From: Agarilytica rhodophyticola
GTDB lineage: Bacteria; Pseudomonadota; Gammaproteobacteria; Pseudomonadales; Cellvibrionaceae
NCBI RefSeq assembly: GCF_002157225.2
Contig: NZ_CP020038.1
Span: forward strand, 6,220,991 to 6,284,990
Reading direction: 5' to 3'
Length of the DNA: 64,000 nucleotides
Within the stretch, counting starts at the first letter, position 1. Every line of letters starts with the position of its first letter. The notes below the pieces were generated by a model, which was given only the letters and a program-made list of their open reading frames with translations, was not told the DNA's origin and searched no databases. The translations under genes were made by a program, and so were the position numbers. This document shows, piece after piece, positions 18,681 through 27,413 of the stretch.

Positions 18681-19832
18681 ATGGAAATTCATAGAAGTAC
18701 TCAACAGTTAACTTTTATTATCTTATTTGCTAGCACATTCACAGTTATGGCAGGATCAGCTATTGCGCCTGCGCTGCCTAGTATATTGCATGACTTTGGA
18801 GATAGTACGCTTTCCGATTTGAAAATTAGGATGACAATAGGTGTATCTGCCGCATCAACGATGCTGTGTAGTAATTTCATTGGCAGGTTAAGTGATAAAA
18901 TTGGTTACATTACAACATTAAAAATTGGACTTTTGTTTATAATATTTAGTGGTGCTGCAGGTTTGATAATTAATAATCTGAATCAACTCTTAGTAACTCG
19001 TGTTATTCTTGGGTTTGGCGTGGCCGCTGTCGCCATATCGACCACGGCTTGGATAGGAGATCAACATAGTGGTGTGGATCAACACCGGATTACAGGTTTT
19101 TTGGGTGTCGCAATGGAGTCTTCTGGCTTACTCTATTTTTCTTTGTCAGGGGCCTTAGCACTTATTCATTGGCGTTTTGTATTTCTAATTTATTTATTAC
19201 CTATTTTTATACTATTTTTTTTACCAAAGAGATCACAACTAAAAAAATCAGAAAATCAAAACGATACAGATGAAAAAGATAAACACATAGATTATATAAT
19301 TATTACTACAGCGTCATTCATCTCTTTATTTGGGTTAAATATATATGTAACTCAGTTACCGTTTCTATTCGAAAAACAGAACGCTTCAAGTTTTTCTTCA
19401 GGTCTAGCTCTTGCAGGTGCCTCAGTATCTGCAGCTTTAGCAAGCTATTTTTTCCCAAGGATAATGAATTATTTCCATCAACAATATATATTGGCTATAG
19501 CTTTTTTAATTAGCGCACTAGGATTTATGGGATTATTTTTATTTGATTCATTAGTATTAATGAGTACGTCAGTGATTATATGCGGCTTCGCTTTTGGACT
19601 AACGGTTCCGTCTCTAATTAGTTGGGTAAATACCATTACTAATGAGAATAATCGTGGAGCAGGTCAAGCGAAGTTAGCAATTGCTGGTTTTTCGGGACAA
19701 TTTTTTTCACCTATCGCATTTCAACCATTTGTATCCAGTTATAATGTACAATTCGGTTTTTTAATATTTACTTTTATATGTGTGATATTTAGCTCTGTTA
19801 CTTATATGCTACCTGGTCAAAACAACAGGTAG
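18681..19832 (+). CDS. MFS transporter, probable product exporter
   Basis: This 383-residue protein has about twelve hydrophobic segments. The loop between helices 2 and 3 carries GRLSDKIGY, which fits motif A of the major facilitator superfamily. A polar central loop (KKSENQNDTDEKDKHIDY) separates the two six-helix halves. Drug:H+ antiporters of this size export small molecules from the cytoplasm. As last gene of the cluster, directly after the glycosyltransferase, it most likely exports the glycosylated product; this role is inferred from position. No strong Shine-Dalgarno is seen, suggesting translational coupling. Confidence 0.85.
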   Translation: MEIHRSTQQLTFIILFASTFTVMAGSAIAPALPSILHDFGDSTLSDLKIRMTIGVSAASTMLCSNFIGRLSDKIGYITTLKIGLLFIIFSGAAGLIINNLNQLLVTRVILGFGVAAVAISTTAWIGDQHSGVDQHRITGFLGVAMESSGLLYFSLSGALALIHWRFVFLIYLLPIFILFFLPKRSQLKKSENQNDTDEKDKHIDYIIITTASFISLFGLNIYVTQLPFLFEKQNASSFSSGLALAGASVSAALASYFFPRIMNYFHQQYILAIAFLISALGFMGLFLFDSLVLMSTSVIICGFAFGLTVPSLISWVNTITNENNRGAGQAKLAIAGFSGQFFSPIAFQPFVSSYNVQFGFLIFTFICVIFSSVTYMLPGQNNR

Positions 19833-19945
19833 CTGCGCTTATTTATTATATATTTTTTACTATAGATGTTTTTATGTGTCCACAATAAACCAATTTAATA
19901 TATTGTTTAATTAAAATGTATAAACTAAACCAGGGCTTATTCACA

Positions 19946-21346
19946 CTAGCTTTTTTTAACAAGCTCATTGTTGAGTTCATCTAAATCTTTAGAACTCAGT
20001 GTACCGGCTAAGCTTTTAAGTGTGATAAATTTGATAATATAATCATATCGGGAATTCTGCCACAATCTTAAGGTATCATAATATGTTTGCCTGGATCTTA
20101 ATACATCATTAATATCACCAATATTTTTTTGATACGCCTGTTCTTGTACATCTAGAGCCTTTTTACTAGAGGTAACCGCTTCGGCTATGATATTAATCCT
20201 ATTAATCGTAATAACGGCACTACGATATGTACTGACTATTTGCCTTGTAATATTAGCAACTATTTCACTATAAAATTTTTCTGATGCTTTAAACTGATGC
20301 TCTGCTTGACGTCGTCTTGAGCTTATAAGACCACCATTATAGATGGGAACGCTTAGGTTCATGCTTATACTTGAACCAATTTCTCTTGATCGAAGATCGG
20401 ACAAGGATAGGTTTTCAATCAATGTTGCTTCAGTATTGCGCTCTTGGTGTTGTAACTCCAAATATACACTGGGCCTACGCGCTAGCTTAGCACTTTTATA
20501 TTCTGCACGAGCTGCATCTTTACGCGCTTGTGCAGCTTTAATGATTGGGTTGTTTGCTAATGCAATTTGTACCCATTGATATGGTTCGCTAGGCATAATC
20601 TGAGTTGTTGAAAAGTTATCCGCTAGACGCCACAAAGGTGTTTGATAATTACCGATTATGAACATTAGTGCATCCTTACTCTGGCCAACGATATCTTCGT
20701 TGTTTAATCGCATTGCTGTTGACGCGTCATATGATGCCTGAGCTTGATAAATATCGACTTCTGTAAGCCTCCTCTTTGTCGAGTTTTTATTATTCTTTTT
20801 CTTAGTCAGCATTATTACATTCGATAGCTGCTTCTTATCTGACTCTTCTAATTTTTTTGCAAGCTCTAGATTATCCTGCGCCTGAATAACGCCGATATAG
20901 TTCGTGATCAGACGCAGCAGTAATAACTGTTTTTGTAACTGCCATTGATGACGAGCTTCAAAAGCCTGAAATTTGCCGCGTTTATAATTGTACCATTGGG
21001 AAGTATCATAGATTGCTTGTTGGACAGAAAGTCTCCATCCATCAATAACCTGATCATTGTCTCTTTCTAGAGTTTCGTCTGTAAGTAATGAAACTTCTCG
21101 ACTATCAGTTTTTTGTTTTTGATATGCTCCCTGCAAACTGATTTGAGGGAGTAACGCGCTGTATGAAATCTGTCTTTCTTCTAAACCTGCTAAGTATTCT
21201 TCCTGCGCAACTTTTAAACTTGGATCTTTCGTTAAAGCCATTTTATAGGCTTCGCTCAAATTAAGAGCGCCACTTTTATGAGAAAGTAATATTACAACAG
21301 TAGTAAAAAGTAAAGAAAACAACCACCTCATATTTTTAAAGCACAT
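19946..21346 (-). CDS. TolC-family outer-membrane channel protein
   Basis: This 466-residue protein has a signal peptide (about 1-27) and then the TolC/OEP pattern of long amphipathic helices in two similar halves. The first opens with LSEAYKMALTKDPSLKVAQEEYLAGLEER; the second has NNPIIKAAQARKDAARAEYKSAKLARRPSVYLELQ and NLSVPIYNGG. Such proteins form trimeric outer-membrane and periplasmic tunnels for efflux or type I secretion. It lies 29 bp after the repeat protein gene and downstream of the kinase gene on the same strand, so the three are probably co-transcribed. GGAAG five bases before the ATG supports the start. No inner-membrane pump or adaptor is encoded in the operon. Confidence 0.88.
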   Translation of the reverse strand: MCFKNMRWLFSLLFTTVVILLSHKSGALNLSEAYKMALTKDPSLKVAQEEYLAGLEERQISYSALLPQISLQGAYQKQKTDSREVSLLTDETLERDNDQVIDGWRLSVQQAIYDTSQWYNYKRGKFQAFEARHQWQLQKQLLLLRLITNYIGVIQAQDNLELAKKLEESDKKQLSNVIMLTKKKNNKNSTKRRLTEVDIYQAQASYDASTAMRLNNEDIVGQSKDALMFIIGNYQTPLWRLADNFSTTQIMPSEPYQWVQIALANNPIIKAAQARKDAARAEYKSAKLARRPSVYLELQHQERNTEATLIENLSLSDLRSREIGSSISMNLSVPIYNGGLISSRRRQAEHQFKASEKFYSEIVANITRQIVSTYRSAVITINRINIIAEAVTSSKKALDVQEQAYQKNIGDINDVLRSRQTYYDTLRLWQNSRYDYIIKFITLKSLAGTLSSKDLDELNNELVKKS

Positions 21347-21375
21347 AATATCTTCCTTTGTAGCATCTATACTTA

Positions 21376-22083
21376 TTAAGTATTTTTAACGTCATTGTTT
21401 TTGGAATGAGGTTTTTGATTATTATTTCTCTCTTTTTTTTTGTAGTGATTCTTCTCCTCATTGAAGTCTTCTGACCTTGGAGGCCTTTCTCCAGGAGCGA
21501 AATCTTCTGGCCGGGGTGGTCGTTCTCCAGGAGCAAAGTCTTCTGGCCTTGGAGGTCTTTCTCCAGGAGCAAAATCTTCTGGCCTTGGAGGGCGGGTCTC
21601 AACTACAGTATGGGGTTCTATAGATTTCGAGTTACTACTAGAAGAGTGCCCTTTTGGTTTCGGCGAATTCTTCATCAATGAGGAATTTCGCGAGCTTGGA
21701 GAAGTATTGTTAAACTCATTCAATCCTTGATTTGTAGGATCAAAACTTACATCCGAATTACTTTGCCAATACACAATAAAGGAAGAGAGTATAATAATAG
21801 TTAGAGCAACTGTAAAAATATACGTTAAATTACGCTGTCGGCCGCCCAAATCACGTATGGCGTACTCATATTGCTGTTCGGCGGTTAAATTTTCTAGGTT
21901 GACTGAACGAGCTTTTAGATGCTGTTCAACTAGATCAGCACGCTCTTTTTCCGACGCCAATTCAATTAAAGAGCTTTCTTTTTTGATTGCTCGTCTAATG
22001 ATAAATGCCAGGCATGCAACAATTAATGCAACAAGTGGAAACCATGATTTAATATTCGGTATGATGGAGACTATTGCGTCCAT
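21376..22083 (-). CDS. Membrane protein with proline-rich 12-residue repeats
   Basis: This 235-residue protein has one N-terminal membrane helix (about 8-28), a cytoplasm-like charged region, a second helix (about 84-106) and a low-complexity tail. The tail contains the repeat PPRPEDFAPGER three times plus a partial fourth (PPRSEDFN), then a Lys/Asn-rich end. I do not recognise a family. The tail could be extended and periplasmic, perhaps spanning to the TolC-like partner encoded 29 bp downstream, but this is speculation. It follows the kinase gene by about 140 bp, and its ribosome binding site lies in a strong hairpin. Confidence 0.7.
   Translation of the reverse strand: MDAIVSIIPNIKSWFPLVALIVACLAFIIRRAIKKESSLIELASEKERADLVEQHLKARSVNLENLTAEQQYEYAIRDLGGRQRNLTYIFTVALTIIILSSFIVYWQSNSDVSFDPTNQGLNEFNNTSPSSRNSSLMKNSPKPKGHSSSSNSKSIEPHTVVETRPPRPEDFAPGERPPRPEDFAPGERPPRPEDFAPGERPPRSEDFNEEKNHYKKKERNNNQKPHSKNNDVKNT
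21467..21598 (-). repeat. 36-bp in-frame tandem repeat, about 3.6 copies
   Basis: Units begin at 21467, 21503, 21539 and 21575 (each starting TCTTCTG on the plus strand) and encode the 12-residue repeat of the membrane protein. Head-to-tail spacing without unique spacers and an intact reading frame show it is a coding minisatellite and not a CRISPR. Confidence 0.9.
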
Positions 22084-22140
22084 AAGGTATTCCTTACTGT
22101 TACATATTGGTGATACAGCCTCAGTAACAGAAATACCTTA
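22083..22140 (-). promoter_or_regulatory. Hairpin holding the Shine-Dalgarno and start of the repeat-protein gene
   Basis: Bases 22132-22140 pair with 22083-22091 (9 bp) and 22124-22130 pair with 22097-22103 (7 bp), all perfect, around a 20-base loop. On the minus strand the Shine-Dalgarno AAGGA (22095-22091) sits in the five-base bulge, and the A of the ATG (22083) closes the stem. This could limit translation of the second operon gene relative to the kinase, as a thermometer or protein/metabolite-controlled element. There is no T-tract, so it is unlikely to be a terminator. Confidence 0.6.
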
Positions 22141-22222
22141 TTAGGTTACATTTTTTTGCTTAGGTAATGATTCATAACTTGTGAACATCACATGAGTAAG
22201 CGTGGAAATTATAAAATTACTT

Positions 22223-24712
22223 CTAGTTTGCATTATTGCTCAAGTAATCATACAAAGGTTGTGTCCATGGCACACGAAACCAATGTTTACCAAAACCAAT
22301 TGCTACGGCTTCTTCAGCATTGTATCTAGCAGCGCGGTCTTGCCCAAGAAGTTGATATACCTGTGCAGCAATAAAGAAAAACTCACCTGCCTTATTATTC
22401 AGCTGTGCCGCTTTTTGGAGTTCGATGATAGCATCTTCATTTCTATTGAGATGCGCTAAGATTAATGCCTTGTGTGCATAGTCTTGATCGGCATTTTTAT
22501 CGCTATAAAGAGTCAGTGCTTGTAAAAAGTATTGCTTACTCTCTTTACTTTCTAATGCTTTATATGATTCCGCTAAGTTTAAATAAATTTCTCGTGAACC
22601 AGGCGAATACTCTAATGCTTTTTTAAAGTTTTCGATACTTTCGTTATAGCGTCCTAAGAGCATTTGTGTAATGCCTAAATTAAGTACAATATCGTGATCA
22701 GACTTCTTTTTCAGAATTTCTATGTATAGTGTTTCAGCTTCCTGAAGCCTGCCAGTAACTAAGTAAGAGTTAGCAAGAAAAAATTTGGGTAAATAGGTAT
22801 CGGGAAAACGCTTGGCCCATGCAATACACGTCTGCTCAAGAGTATCAAATTCTTTGAGTGTTTCTTCCATATAGGCACGGTGATGGAAGTAAGAATGAGT
22901 AAGACGGGGGTTTTCATGTTGAAGTAGCTTTTGATAGCCTTCTTTTGGCTGTTTGGAAAAAATGAGCATTGCTTCAGAAATTGCTAGACGAGTTGTTTCT
23001 ACACCGATAACACGTTTTAACTGTGATAAGGTTTTTTCTGCTCCTGTCAGGTCATGTGCTAATAGTTTGTTATGAAAGTCCTGATACATAACTGAGGGGT
23101 TTGCCGGAAACCTATCGTTTAACTGTAACATTAATTCTTGGCTCTGCTGTAACCAACGATCAACATTAAAGTTCATATATAGATTCCTATATGCACCAGC
23201 TAATAGTAATTGTGCACCTAAAAATCCTGGGTTGTCTTGAGAGAGCTGTTTTAGTCCAGCAATATCCGCTTCTGTAAACTCTTCGTCTTCAAGTTTTTTC
23301 TTAATATTATAGTAAAGCCTCAAGTCAGAGTCGGAAATACTGCCGAGAACTGGGGTGTTGTGAGCAGTAAAATCTAGATCAGAAACCAATGTTTGTTCAA
23401 TTACTTGTGCAAAAACTAGTAAATCAGATGTTGGAATTTTCTTTGACGTAAGTTTTGAAATTCCATCTTTTTTTCGACTATAAACACTTAGATTTACATC
23501 GCAAAAGTCTATGGAACAATTTAAATTACTAATAATAATTTGATCAACATCGACCAACCTCGCCTCTTCTGCCCAGTCTTTAGTACCACGCCATTCTTTT
23601 TTACTCACTAAGCTTCGCTGAGGATCGTTGATAACACTGGACACAATTTCATCCTCAACAATAGCTGCAAGTAATAATCTATCTCTCCTACTTTCTGCAT
23701 CCCCTTCATAGGCCTTAGCGGAATCCACATATAACGGGGGGATAACAAGTGTGGTTGCGACGGGAGTTAAACTGGGTAGAAAAAATACAACACCAGATAT
23801 TACAACTACAACAGCGGTTGCGGCATATAATAACTTAGAATCGAGTTTACTGGCCTTAGCTTTTGGCAAATCAAGTTCGACTGTTTCCATCGGCACATTG
23901 TCATTGTGATGTAGGTTCTCAATAGCCGTGAAAACTTGTTGCATCGATGGTCGGTTACGAGGCGTTTTATCTAACATCGCACGAACCATCACTTCTAATT
24001 CGGGTATAGCGCAACGGAATTGTTGTTGATAATTAATCCTAGCTCCTAGAATATTCTCTTCTGTCGCCGAGATGTCTCCTTCTACCACGAAGGGATGAGC
24101 TTTAAATAAATAGTTATAAAGTAATATACCAAGAGCAAAGACATCGGTAGCAGTGCTAACAGGCTTCTGCTGTAAGTGCTCTGGGCTAAGGCATTCCCAA
24201 GAACCACTGTAGGAGTAGTTAGCGTTGCCCTCCTGAGAAGCTTGGTGCGTTGATAGACCAAAATCTGACACTTTCACAGCTTTTTGATCAGTAAAGAGTA
24301 TATTCGAAGGTTTCAGATCTAAGTGAAGTAAGCCGGCGGCATGAATATCACTAACAGCTTTGGATACTTGCAGAAAAAACGATAAAAACTCATTTTTTTC
24401 CATATCAGCGATGGCATTAACATCGAGATCCAATTTGGACTCAACTTTTTCCATAACAATGGCTAAATAATTTTCATTATGAATAACATCGTGAACTTCT
24501 ACGATATTTGGACTATTGCAACGCGCTAACGCCTGAGCCTCTAATAGAGCTTCGGAGTGTTCATACTTGATAACCTTAATTGCGACATATCGTAATAAAG
24601 TTGAGTCAAACGCATTATAGACCTGACCAAAGCCCCCACTCCCGAGAAAATTTTCGAGCCGATAGCGTTCGGGAATAAGTTTCTCAAGCTCAACTTCTGG
24701 CACCTTGTTCAT
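22223..24712 (-). CDS. Transmembrane Ser/Thr protein kinase with periplasmic TPR region
   Basis: This 829-residue protein has a complete Hanks-type kinase domain (about 15-270): P-loop GSGGFGQVY, catalytic K46 in VAIKVIK, D132 in HLDLKPSN and D150 in the DFG motif. One membrane helix (about 293-315) follows. The C-terminal part has a small alpha/beta region (about 330-470) and then helical repeats, including clear TPRs (AETLYIEILKKKSDHDIVLNLGI and following units). It should phosphorylate cytoplasmic partners in response to an envelope signal. Candidate partners nearby are the ECF sigma factor, encoded divergently, and the FHA protein at 27390-28328. AGGG seven bases before the ATG supports the start. 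Confidence 0.92.
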   Translation of the reverse strand: MNKVPEVELEKLIPERYRLENFLGSGGFGQVYNAFDSTLLRYVAIKVIKYEHSEALLEAQALARCNSPNIVEVHDVIHNENYLAIVMEKVESKLDLDVNAIADMEKNEFLSFFLQVSKAVSDIHAAGLLHLDLKPSNILFTDQKAVKVSDFGLSTHQASQEGNANYSYSGSWECLSPEHLQQKPVSTATDVFALGILLYNYLFKAHPFVVEGDISATEENILGARINYQQQFRCAIPELEVMVRAMLDKTPRNRPSMQQVFTAIENLHHNDNVPMETVELDLPKAKASKLDSKLLYAATAVVVVISGVVFFLPSLTPVATTLVIPPLYVDSAKAYEGDAESRRDRLLLAAIVEDEIVSSVINDPQRSLVSKKEWRGTKDWAEEARLVDVDQIIISNLNCSIDFCDVNLSVYSRKKDGISKLTSKKIPTSDLLVFAQVIEQTLVSDLDFTAHNTPVLGSISDSDLRLYYNIKKKLEDEEFTEADIAGLKQLSQDNPGFLGAQLLLAGAYRNLYMNFNVDRWLQQSQELMLQLNDRFPANPSVMYQDFHNKLLAHDLTGAEKTLSQLKRVIGVETTRLAISEAMLIFSKQPKEGYQKLLQHENPRLTHSYFHHRAYMEETLKEFDTLEQTCIAWAKRFPDTYLPKFFLANSYLVTGRLQEAETLYIEILKKKSDHDIVLNLGITQMLLGRYNESIENFKKALEYSPGSREIYLNLAESYKALESKESKQYFLQALTLYSDKNADQDYAHKALILAHLNRNEDAIIELQKAAQLNNKAGEFFFIAAQVYQLLGQDRAARYNAEEAVAIGFGKHWFRVPWTQPLYDYLSNNAN

Positions 24713-25082
24713 TATTTACCCTGGATATGTAAGGACAATTTCAATATGCAAACAGCTTTTTGACACCAAATACAACAAAAAAACAATAAAAGCGCCAAAC
24801 AACAACCAAAGAGAACAAAAAACACTCGAATGGCGCAATAAACAACAATGATAGCATTGACTAGATCAACATTGTTTTTGGCTTTGTACTAAATAATAAA
24901 AAACAGCCTTTCTTACCAAGCATATTAAGTGATGTAAAGCGATGTTTGAAATATTTTGAAATACCGAGAAATCGTGTGAAATTGTGGATCGCAAGCTGCT
25001 CGAGGAAAATATCATTCGTGGTTTGGAGATAAGGATTTCTGCTCCAAACGGGAATCAACGTATTGTTATCAGGAGACGCACA
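24713..25082. other. Divergent promoter region between the kinase and sigma-factor genes
   Basis: About 370 bp. It holds two short inverted repeats: GCGCCA (24792-24797) with TGGCGC (24831-24836), and AACAATG (24844-24850) with CATTGTT (24870-24876). Either could be a regulatory site. An in-frame upstream extension of the sigma factor from 24984 exists but has no ribosome binding site. Confidence 0.4.
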
Positions 25083-25646
25083 ATGAGAGCAGCTATCGAG
25101 AAAGATTATTCACAAGATTTGAATAAGTTATTGAAAGACCATCGCAATCAAGTATTTAACATGATAAAAAAGAAAGTATATAACAGGGATACAGCAGAAG
25201 ACCTCTTGCAGGATACTTTTCTTGAAGCTCACAAAAGCTTTCATACATTCCGACAAGACTCAAAATTTAGTACTTGGCTGATCGGCATTGCTATGAATAT
25301 TATTCGCAATTACTATAACCGCGCCCCAGAATGCCGCTATGGCTTCGTTGACGATTCGGCCATTGAATTTGACTCGAGTAACGCATCCAGTTATTCCAAT
25401 AAAGTTTCAAATATGGAGCACAACTTAATTGCCAATGACATCCTAGGAAAAACCCTTGAGAAAGTTGATGCAATGCCTTGCGAAGTCAAAGATATATTTA
25501 AACTTACCGTACAAGAAAATCTACCATATAAAGATATTGCAGGGAAACTCAACACTAGCGTAAGCAATATTAAAGTCAAAATATTCAGAGCACGAGAAAA
25601 GCTTAAAGAAGTATTCGACATTCCCGTTTTTGAAGAGCTTTACTAG
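25083..25646 (+). CDS. ECF-type RNA polymerase sigma factor
   Basis: This protein of 187 residues has region sigma2 (NRDTAEDLLQDTFLEAHKSF, with the usual acidic DxAED motif, then FSTWLIGIAMNIIRNYY) and region sigma4 (PYKDIAGKLNTSVSNIKVKIFRAREKL, a helix-turn-helix). It should redirect RNA polymerase to a small regulon. There is no anti-sigma gene next to it, but a Ser/Thr kinase is encoded divergently, as in the known kinase-controlled ECF sigma factors. In contrast to EcfP of Vibrio, the acidic motif is intact here, so dependence on phosphorylation is not obvious. AGGAG seven bases before 25083 fixes the start over an upstream ATG at 24984. Confidence 0.88.
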   Translation: MRAAIEKDYSQDLNKLLKDHRNQVFNMIKKKVYNRDTAEDLLQDTFLEAHKSFHTFRQDSKFSTWLIGIAMNIIRNYYNRAPECRYGFVDDSAIEFDSSNASSYSNKVSNMEHNLIANDILGKTLEKVDAMPCEVKDIFKLTVQENLPYKDIAGKLNTSVSNIKVKIFRAREKLKEVFDIPVFEELY

Positions 25647-25656
25647 TTAATATAGT

Positions 25657-25722
25657 CTTAGTAATTAACACGTAAAATATATTATTTAACGTTTGTATCA
25701 TTACTGAGAACTTAGTAATTAA
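25657..25722 (+). repeat. Direct repeat CTTAGTAATTAA in the sigma factor-trefoil gene gap
   Basis: The 12-mer occurs at 25657-25668 and 25711-25722, 54 bp apart, upstream of the AbfB-like gene. It may be a binding site; it could also be chance in AT-rich sequence. Confidence 0.35.
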
Positions 25723-25838
25723 TATAGCAAAAACGTCTTTCTTGTACTTTCAATATGCAGTATTGTGTCGTTTTTTAGCCAACGCACAATAAACGGATAA
25801 TTAACAACTAAATACAAACAAGTTAAGCAGGTGTGAAA

Positions 25839-27359
25839 ATGTCTACACTCATACATTTTATCAATAGCGATACGGATCACATGTTAATAATCGACGAGAT
25901 GCAAAAGAGCTTGGTCGATTCAGGAGCTTATATTTCAGAAGACTCCTCTTGGAAAGAGCGTAACTTAGCCAGTTTCTACATTCGACCCGGATTAGCAAAT
26001 TCATCGTTCTACTCGTTTGAGTCTAAAGTACTTCCCGGTCATTACCTCAAATCTTACGATGATGGGACGCTCTATTTGGTGTCTCGGGAAAATAACCGTG
26101 AATTTAGTGAAGATGCTACTTATAGAGAATCAAACGGCGCTCTCATTTCTATGAGTCATCCCAATCGAGCAATCGCAGTTGCAAGCGATGGTACAGCAGT
26201 TTCCAAAGCAATAGATAATCCTAACGTTTCGTCCGTGGTGATGGCTCAAGCAGAGAAACGCTGGAAGGATAGCTACACCATTTCATTTAATTATTTTGGT
26301 GATAAGTCGGTTCATCTAACGTTGGGGGATGATAAAGTAGGATTTAGATCTTACAGTTTCTGGGATGACTTTGACCAACAAGCAAATACAGCAGGCTGGT
26401 ACCTAGACTACCCTGATTATAATACACCTTATTTTACTATTCGTAATGTTGGCGATGATCAAGAGCGTTTCCTTGCTGTGGCCGACGATAATACGACTGT
26501 CGAGCTAGTGGCAAACGGTATTGAAAATGGTCGTTATTCCAACAATATCTTGTGGCGAGCAGAAGCGCTAAGCGCGCGGGGACAATATGCTATAGCCAAT
26601 AAAAAAGTCGAAGCTCATAGTAAGAATGCATTAAGAATCAACCGCTCTTCTGTGGATAAGCCCAATGAAATAGAGCAGTCTCTTTCAGTTTTACACTATG
26701 ATAATTTATCTAATGTATCAGTGGTGCTTAATATTGATGAGCGTTTTATCCCAACTCAGTTGATGCTCGACGATGTTAAAGTTGCTAATAGTCTATTGCG
26801 CCAGCAGAATGGCCTCACATCCATGGGGATGATCATTCCTTTAACCAAACATGGAGGTGCTGATAGTTGGTCTGTGCGCCGGTATAAAACCACCATAGAA
26901 AAAAGTACTGATGGCTCCACCTTCCGCTTTGCCTCACATATTGGTAGCGACCCTGAGGTAGATGCTCAGACGCCCGAGTGGATAGAGCTAAAAGATCAAA
27001 TTATGCAGCTCCCCGTTATGGAGGAGTTCACCAGTAATGAGCAAAACCTTATTCTTGATATTGCTCGTAAACACTTGGGTAAAGCCTATCGTTCACATGT
27101 TTTGGGTGAACCAGCAGAAGGTTATACCGATGGCATAATTTGGCTGAAGCCAGATATTGATGACACCAATATCCTTGAACAAGTGGATACTTTTATCGAT
27201 TACAAAGGCCAAACAATTCGTACCATGAGTACAGTACGAGGCCAAAGAAATTTTAGTGCGGCTTTCGGATTCTTACTGGAAAAAGAAGAGCGAGATGGAA
27301 GTGTATCCTACACCATAGGTGATCCTACTTCAGGAGAGAGCAAACCACCTAATCAGTAA
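25839..27359 (+). CDS. AbfB-like beta-trefoil protein of unknown function, no signal peptide
   Basis: This protein of 506 residues has one or two AbfB-type beta-trefoil units in its first half (about 40-250): FYSFESKVLPGHYLKSYDDGTLYL with DATYRE, then YFTIRNVGDDQERFLAV. AbfB modules bind arabinofuranose side chains in secreted hemicellulases, yet no signal peptide or catalytic domain is present here. The C-terminal 220 residues are not recognised. The frame also opens with GTG at 25833; the ATG at 25839 has AGG about nine bases upstream. It follows the ECF sigma gene by about 190 bp and faces the FHA gene, so it may be a target or effector of the kinase/sigma module; that is inference. Confidence 0.6.
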   Translation: MSTLIHFINSDTDHMLIIDEMQKSLVDSGAYISEDSSWKERNLASFYIRPGLANSSFYSFESKVLPGHYLKSYDDGTLYLVSRENNREFSEDATYRESNGALISMSHPNRAIAVASDGTAVSKAIDNPNVSSVVMAQAEKRWKDSYTISFNYFGDKSVHLTLGDDKVGFRSYSFWDDFDQQANTAGWYLDYPDYNTPYFTIRNVGDDQERFLAVADDNTTVELVANGIENGRYSNNILWRAEALSARGQYAIANKKVEAHSKNALRINRSSVDKPNEIEQSLSVLHYDNLSNVSVVLNIDERFIPTQLMLDDVKVANSLLRQQNGLTSMGMIIPLTKHGGADSWSVRRYKTTIEKSTDGSTFRFASHIGSDPEVDAQTPEWIELKDQIMQLPVMEEFTSNEQNLILDIARKHLGKAYRSHVLGEPAEGYTDGIIWLKPDIDDTNILEQVDTFIDYKGQTIRTMSTVRGQRNFSAAFGFLLEKEERDGSVSYTIGDPTSGESKPPNQ

Positions 27360-27360
27360 T

Positions 27361-27413
27361 CTCAATTGAACCAGGGCCTGTTAAAGGCCCTAAGATGCTC
27401 TATCATAATTGAG
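27361..27413. terminator. Bidirectional hairpin between convergent genes
   Basis: AGGGCCT (27373-27379) pairs with AGGCCCT (27385-27391), and an outer CTCAATT (27361-27367) pairs with AATTGAG (27407-27413). It lies between the trefoil gene and the FHA gene and overlaps the FHA stop codon. A T-tract is not obvious in either direction. Confidence 0.5.

Larger units (their letters stand above)
12440..19832 (+). other. Putative specialised-metabolite gene cluster (flavin MO, cupin, cupin-HDO, P450, GT, MFS)
   Basis: Six genes run in the same direction with gaps of about 19 to 130 bp and share a strongly AT-rich composition. Four encode redox or cupin enzymes that typically tailor or assemble small molecules, one encodes a glycosyltransferase of the macrolide/UGT type, and the last an exporter. 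There is no NRPS, PKS, terpene synthase or evident precursor peptide, so the starting material may come from primary metabolism or from genes elsewhere. Calling it a biosynthetic cluster is inference from composition and order. Confidence 0.65.

Noticed and set aside
21467-21598. Regularly spaced repeats that might be a CRISPR
   Set aside because: Units are head to tail without unique spacers and stay in frame in a coding region.
21336-21602. 88-codon minus-strand frame with LLLEKDLQGQK-like repeats
   Set aside because: It is a frame shadow of the 36-bp repeats in the proline-rich membrane protein gene.
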